Source of the DNA: Candidatus Omnitrophota bacterium
Lineage (GTDB): Bacteria; Omnitrophota; Gorgyraeia; Gorgyraeales; Gorgyraeaceae
DNA: 15,130 nucleotides
Direction: 5' to 3'
Assembly (NCBI GenBank): GCA_018817035.1
Contig: JAHIUV010000158.1
Coordinates: 1-15,130 of the forward strand
The notes beneath the pieces are model-generated. The model had not been told where the DNA came from, did no database searches, and saw only the letters and a list, made by a program, of their open reading frames with translations. A program made the position numbers and the translations under genes. Within the stretch, counting starts at the first letter, position 1. Every line of letters starts with the position of its first letter. Below, piece after piece: positions 14,933-15,130 of this stretch.

Positions 14933-15130
14933 ATGGCAAAAGAAAAATTTGAACGCACAAAACCCCACGTTAATATAGGCACGATAGGTCACGTAGACCA
15001 CGGCAAAACCACTTTGACTTCATCCATAACAAAGTGCCTCGCCGCGAAAGGCCTTGCCCAGGCAAAAGCCTTTGATGAAATAGACAATGCCCCCGAAGAA
15101 AAAGAGCGCGGCGTAACGATAAACGTTCAC
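14933..15130 (+). CDS. tuf: Elongation factor Tu, 5' part (3' end outside window)
   Basis: These are the first 66 codons of an EF-Tu gene, in its usual place after fusA. The protein begins MAKEKFERTKPHVNIGTIGH. It has the P-loop GHVDHGKT at residues 19-26, followed by the switch I region ending RGVTIN (59-64, usually RGITIN), with Thr62 as the magnesium-coordinating threonine. The frame runs off the window end without interruption. Codon style is the same C-rich one as in the tuf fragment at the window start (GCC, GGC, CTC). The two fragments do not overlap: the first starts at about residue 160, this one stops at 66. They are either two gene copies or, less likely, the two ends of one. Confidence 0.97.
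   Translation, partial: MAKEKFERTKPHVNIGTIGHVDHGKTTLTSSITKCLAAKGLAQAKAFDEIDNAPEEKERGVTINVH

Overview
The window holds a single, tightly packed, all-plus-strand run of translation and transcription genes from a bacterial chromosome. Order: tuf (3' part) - rpmG - tRNA-Trp - secE - nusG - rplK - rplA - rplJ - rplL - rpoB - rpoC - rpsL - rpsG - fusA - tuf (5' part). This is the classical tuf/secE/nusG, L11-L10-beta ('rif') and 'str' gene order joined end to end. No protein-coding stretch is unexplained and no gap exceeds 100 bases. I see no mobile element, CRISPR array, defence module or biosynthetic cluster.

Organism: a bacterium with moderate GC and strong use of ATA (Ile) and AGA/AGG (Arg) codons. 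The RNA polymerase beta' subunit carries a large insertion in the trigger loop (the SI3 position), and beta has the long insert seen in Gram-negative lineages. EF-Tu has an unusual four-cysteine segment after the G domain. Together these suggest an uncultured candidate-phylum lineage near the PVC group, such as Omnitrophota. That placement is inference from general impression, not a search.

Layout: positions 1-888 hold the end of an EF-Tu gene and a zinc-type L33 gene. Positions 889-988 hold a long imperfect hairpin. Positions 989-1832 hold tRNA-Trp, SecE and NusG. Positions 1863-4019 hold the stalk and L1 proteins (L11, L1, L10, L7/L12), with overlapping rplK/rplA/rplJ. Positions 4020-4096 are the largest gap between protein genes. 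Positions 4097-11903 encode the two large RNA polymerase subunits. Positions 11906-15130 hold S12, S7, EF-G and the start of a second EF-Tu reading frame.

Function: the genes supply elongation factors (EF-Tu, EF-G), ribosomal stalk and decoding-site proteins, the RNA polymerase core, NusG and a translocon subunit. Their colinearity, short spacings and stop/start overlaps suggest long co-transcription and translational coupling. I found no convincing promoter or classical U-tailed terminator. No new biological system is evident. The points most worth a second look are the EF-Tu cysteine motif, the 72-base hairpin before tRNA-Trp, the missing room for the usual L10 and L1 leader sites, and the tuf fragments at both ends.
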